This document shows positions 62,995 through 64,000 of a stretch of 64,000 nt of DNA, piece by piece. The DNA is from Bradyrhizobium iriomotense (GTDB lineage: Bacteria > Pseudomonadota > Alphaproteobacteria > Rhizobiales > Xanthobacteraceae). Location: assembly GCF_018130765.1 (NCBI RefSeq), contig NZ_JAFCJZ010000004.1, positions 124,001 to 188,000 on the forward strand, written 5' to 3'. The stretch's first letter is position 1, and each line of letters begins with the position of its first letter. The notes under the pieces are model-generated. The model was given only the letters and a program-made list of their open reading frames with translations. It had not been told where the DNA came from and did not search any database. Both the position numbers and the translations under genes were made by a program.

Positions 62995-64000
62995 TCATTG
63001 CCCCAGCCGTTCGATCAGGGCCGGTGCGTGCACCTGGTCGGCCTTGTAGTTGCCGGTCAGCGTGTACATCACGATGTTGGCGCCGGCGCGGTAGGCGAAT
63101 TCGCGCTGGCGAGTGTCGCCGCTGGTCACCGGCAGCATATACTGGCCGTCGGGGCGCACGGCCCAGGCGCCGGCAAGATCGTTCGAGGTGATGATGATCG
63201 GCGAGACGCCGTCGCCGCCGCGCGCCGGGCGCTGCGCGCTGTCCTCGTCCTCGTCGCGCGGCAGGGTCTCGACCCAGGTCTGGCCGGTGTTGAAGCGGCC
63301 GGGGAAGTCGCGCAGCAAATAGAAGGTCTTGGTCAGCACGTGCTCGCGCGGCACCGGCTCGAGCTCGGGCACGTCGAGCGAGGACAGGATGTCGCGCAAC
63401 GCCCGCATGCCCGGCGTCTGCGAGGCGCCGTTCTCGCCGGGCGGCGCCTCATAGGCGTCGCGGGTGTCGAACAGCACGGTGCCGCCCTGCTTCATATAGG
63501 CGTCGATCTTGTTGATGGCGTCCTGCGGCGGCTTGGGCGCGCCCGGCACGATCGGCCAGTAGATCAGCGGGAAGAAGGCGAGCTCGTCGCGCGCCGGATC
63601 GATGCCGACGGGATCGCCGGCCTCCAGCGCGGTGCGTTGCGCCAGGAACAGCGTCAGGCCGGTGAGGCCGGCCTTGACGATGGAATCGACGTCGGCATTG
63701 CCGGTGACGACATAGGCGAGGCGGGTCTGCGACACCGCCTTCATCGCGAATTCGTCGGACGCGCTGTCGGCGCGCGACGGCGCCGGCGACAGCACCGAGA
63801 CGCCGGCAAGCACGAGGCCGAGCAGGATCACCGCGGGCGCGGCGCGGCGGCGCAGCAGCGCGGCAAGGCCGCCGCCGAGCAGCGCGACGATGATGGCGTC
63901 GATCAGGAACAGCCCGAGCGCGGTCGACAGCAGCCAGCCGCGCAGGTCGCGCGGCTCAGCATTGGTGTAGGTGGCGTGCCGGGCGCGCAGGCTCGCGGTG
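62995..64000 (-). CDS. DUF4159 protein, 5' end beyond the window
   Basis: 335 visible residues; the frame stays open to the right edge, so the N-terminus is missing. Two membrane segments are visible (ALGLFLIDAIIVALLGGGLAALL and VILLGLVLAGVSVLSP), then the DUF4159 domain: RLAYVVTGNADVDSIVKAGLTGLTLFL, ELAFFPLIYWPIVPGAPKPPQDAINKIDAYMKQGGTVLFDTRDA, PRDEDEDSAQRPARGGDGVSPIIITSNDLAGAWA. The fold is GATase-like without catalytic residues. These proteins belong to MoxR/BatA-type clusters, as does the 687-residue neighbour. An internal GTG at 63831 is not the start because the frame continues upstream with matching membrane sequence. Confidence 0.87.
   Translation of the reverse strand, partial: TASLRARHATYTNAEPRDLRGWLLSTALGLFLIDAIIVALLGGGLAALLRRRAAPAVILLGLVLAGVSVLSPAPSRADSASDEFAMKAVSQTRLAYVVTGNADVDSIVKAGLTGLTLFLAQRTALEAGDPVGIDPARDELAFFPLIYWPIVPGAPKPPQDAINKIDAYMKQGGTVLFDTRDAYEAPPGENGASQTPGMRALRDILSSLDVPELEPVPREHVLTKTFYLLRDFPGRFNTGQTWVETLPRDEDEDSAQRPARGGDGVSPIIITSNDLAGAWAVRPDGQYMLPVTSGDTRQREFAYRAGANIVMYTLTGNYKADQVHAPALIERLGQ

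Overview
The window reads as chromosomal DNA of a high-GC alphaproteobacterium, most likely Bradyrhizobium or a close relative in the Nitrobacteraceae. This is inference from gene content. The main signs are a glpD-led glycerol ABC operon in the rhizobial glpDSTPQUV order, a 544-residue isocitrate lyase with its DUF4170 neighbour and an ScfR/RamB-type regulator, many FixL-style PAS motifs, and dense intergenic palindromes of the kind common in these genomes. I see no prophage, insertion sequence, integrase, CRISPR array, rRNA or tRNA. It looks like core or slowly evolving accessory chromosome, packed with genes on both strands.

Region by region. 1-3.4 kb: a truncated cupin gene, two VOC-fold genes, then a minus-strand FecR-domain protein and an outer-membrane barrel with a long Ser/Thr-Pro linker. 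3.5-8.9 kb: a protein O-mannosyltransferase-like (PMT) membrane enzyme divergent from that pair, a soluble hybrid histidine kinase with two FixL-like PAS domains, an OmpA-type protein and two small envelope proteins. 9-17.6 kb: a YcaQ-family winged-helix protein, a DUF2809 membrane protein, an MFS transporter, and an RND adaptor-permease-TetR cluster. 17.7-25.1 kb: a flavin reductase, then a tight beta-oxidation operon (fadE, thiolase, fadB-type, thioesterase) and a small orphan. 25.3-27.4 kb: a tandem duplication of an NTF2-like gene and a HAD phosphatase. 27.5-37 kb: the glycerol regulon (glpR, a VapBC-type module, then glpD and a six-gene ABC importer) closed by a strong terminator. 37-48 kb: an old-yellow-enzyme reductase, a DUF1993 protein, a lytic transglycosylase, an HlyD plus PilZ-glycosyltransferase operon, htpX, a TPR protein, a Lys-tailed protein, a putative zincin and an ABM-like protein. 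48-57 kb: ScfR-type regulator, aceA, DUF4170, metallophosphoesterase, NUDIX, a three-part polyprenyl-glycosylation set, and a GNAT enzyme. 57-64 kb: a TonB-dependent receptor with an upstream DUF2946 gene behind a strong Zur-like operator, and the end of a DUF4159/GATase-like membrane cluster.

Together the catabolic genes cover glycerol uptake and oxidation, fatty-acid beta-oxidation and the glyoxylate bypass, which fit growth on lipid-derived carbon. The most promising leads are: (1) the PMT gene lying divergent from a secreted barrel whose linker is a textbook O-mannosylation target; (2) a Zur-like box that assigns zinc to the TonB receptor and DUF2946 pair; (3) the hybrid kinase whose two PAS domains both keep the FixL heme-ligand His and the distal Arg; (4) a glycerol ABC ATPase pair whose sequence motifs predict one canonical and one degenerate ATP site. 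None of these is proven by sequence alone. Positions were read by eye and no alignment or search was run.
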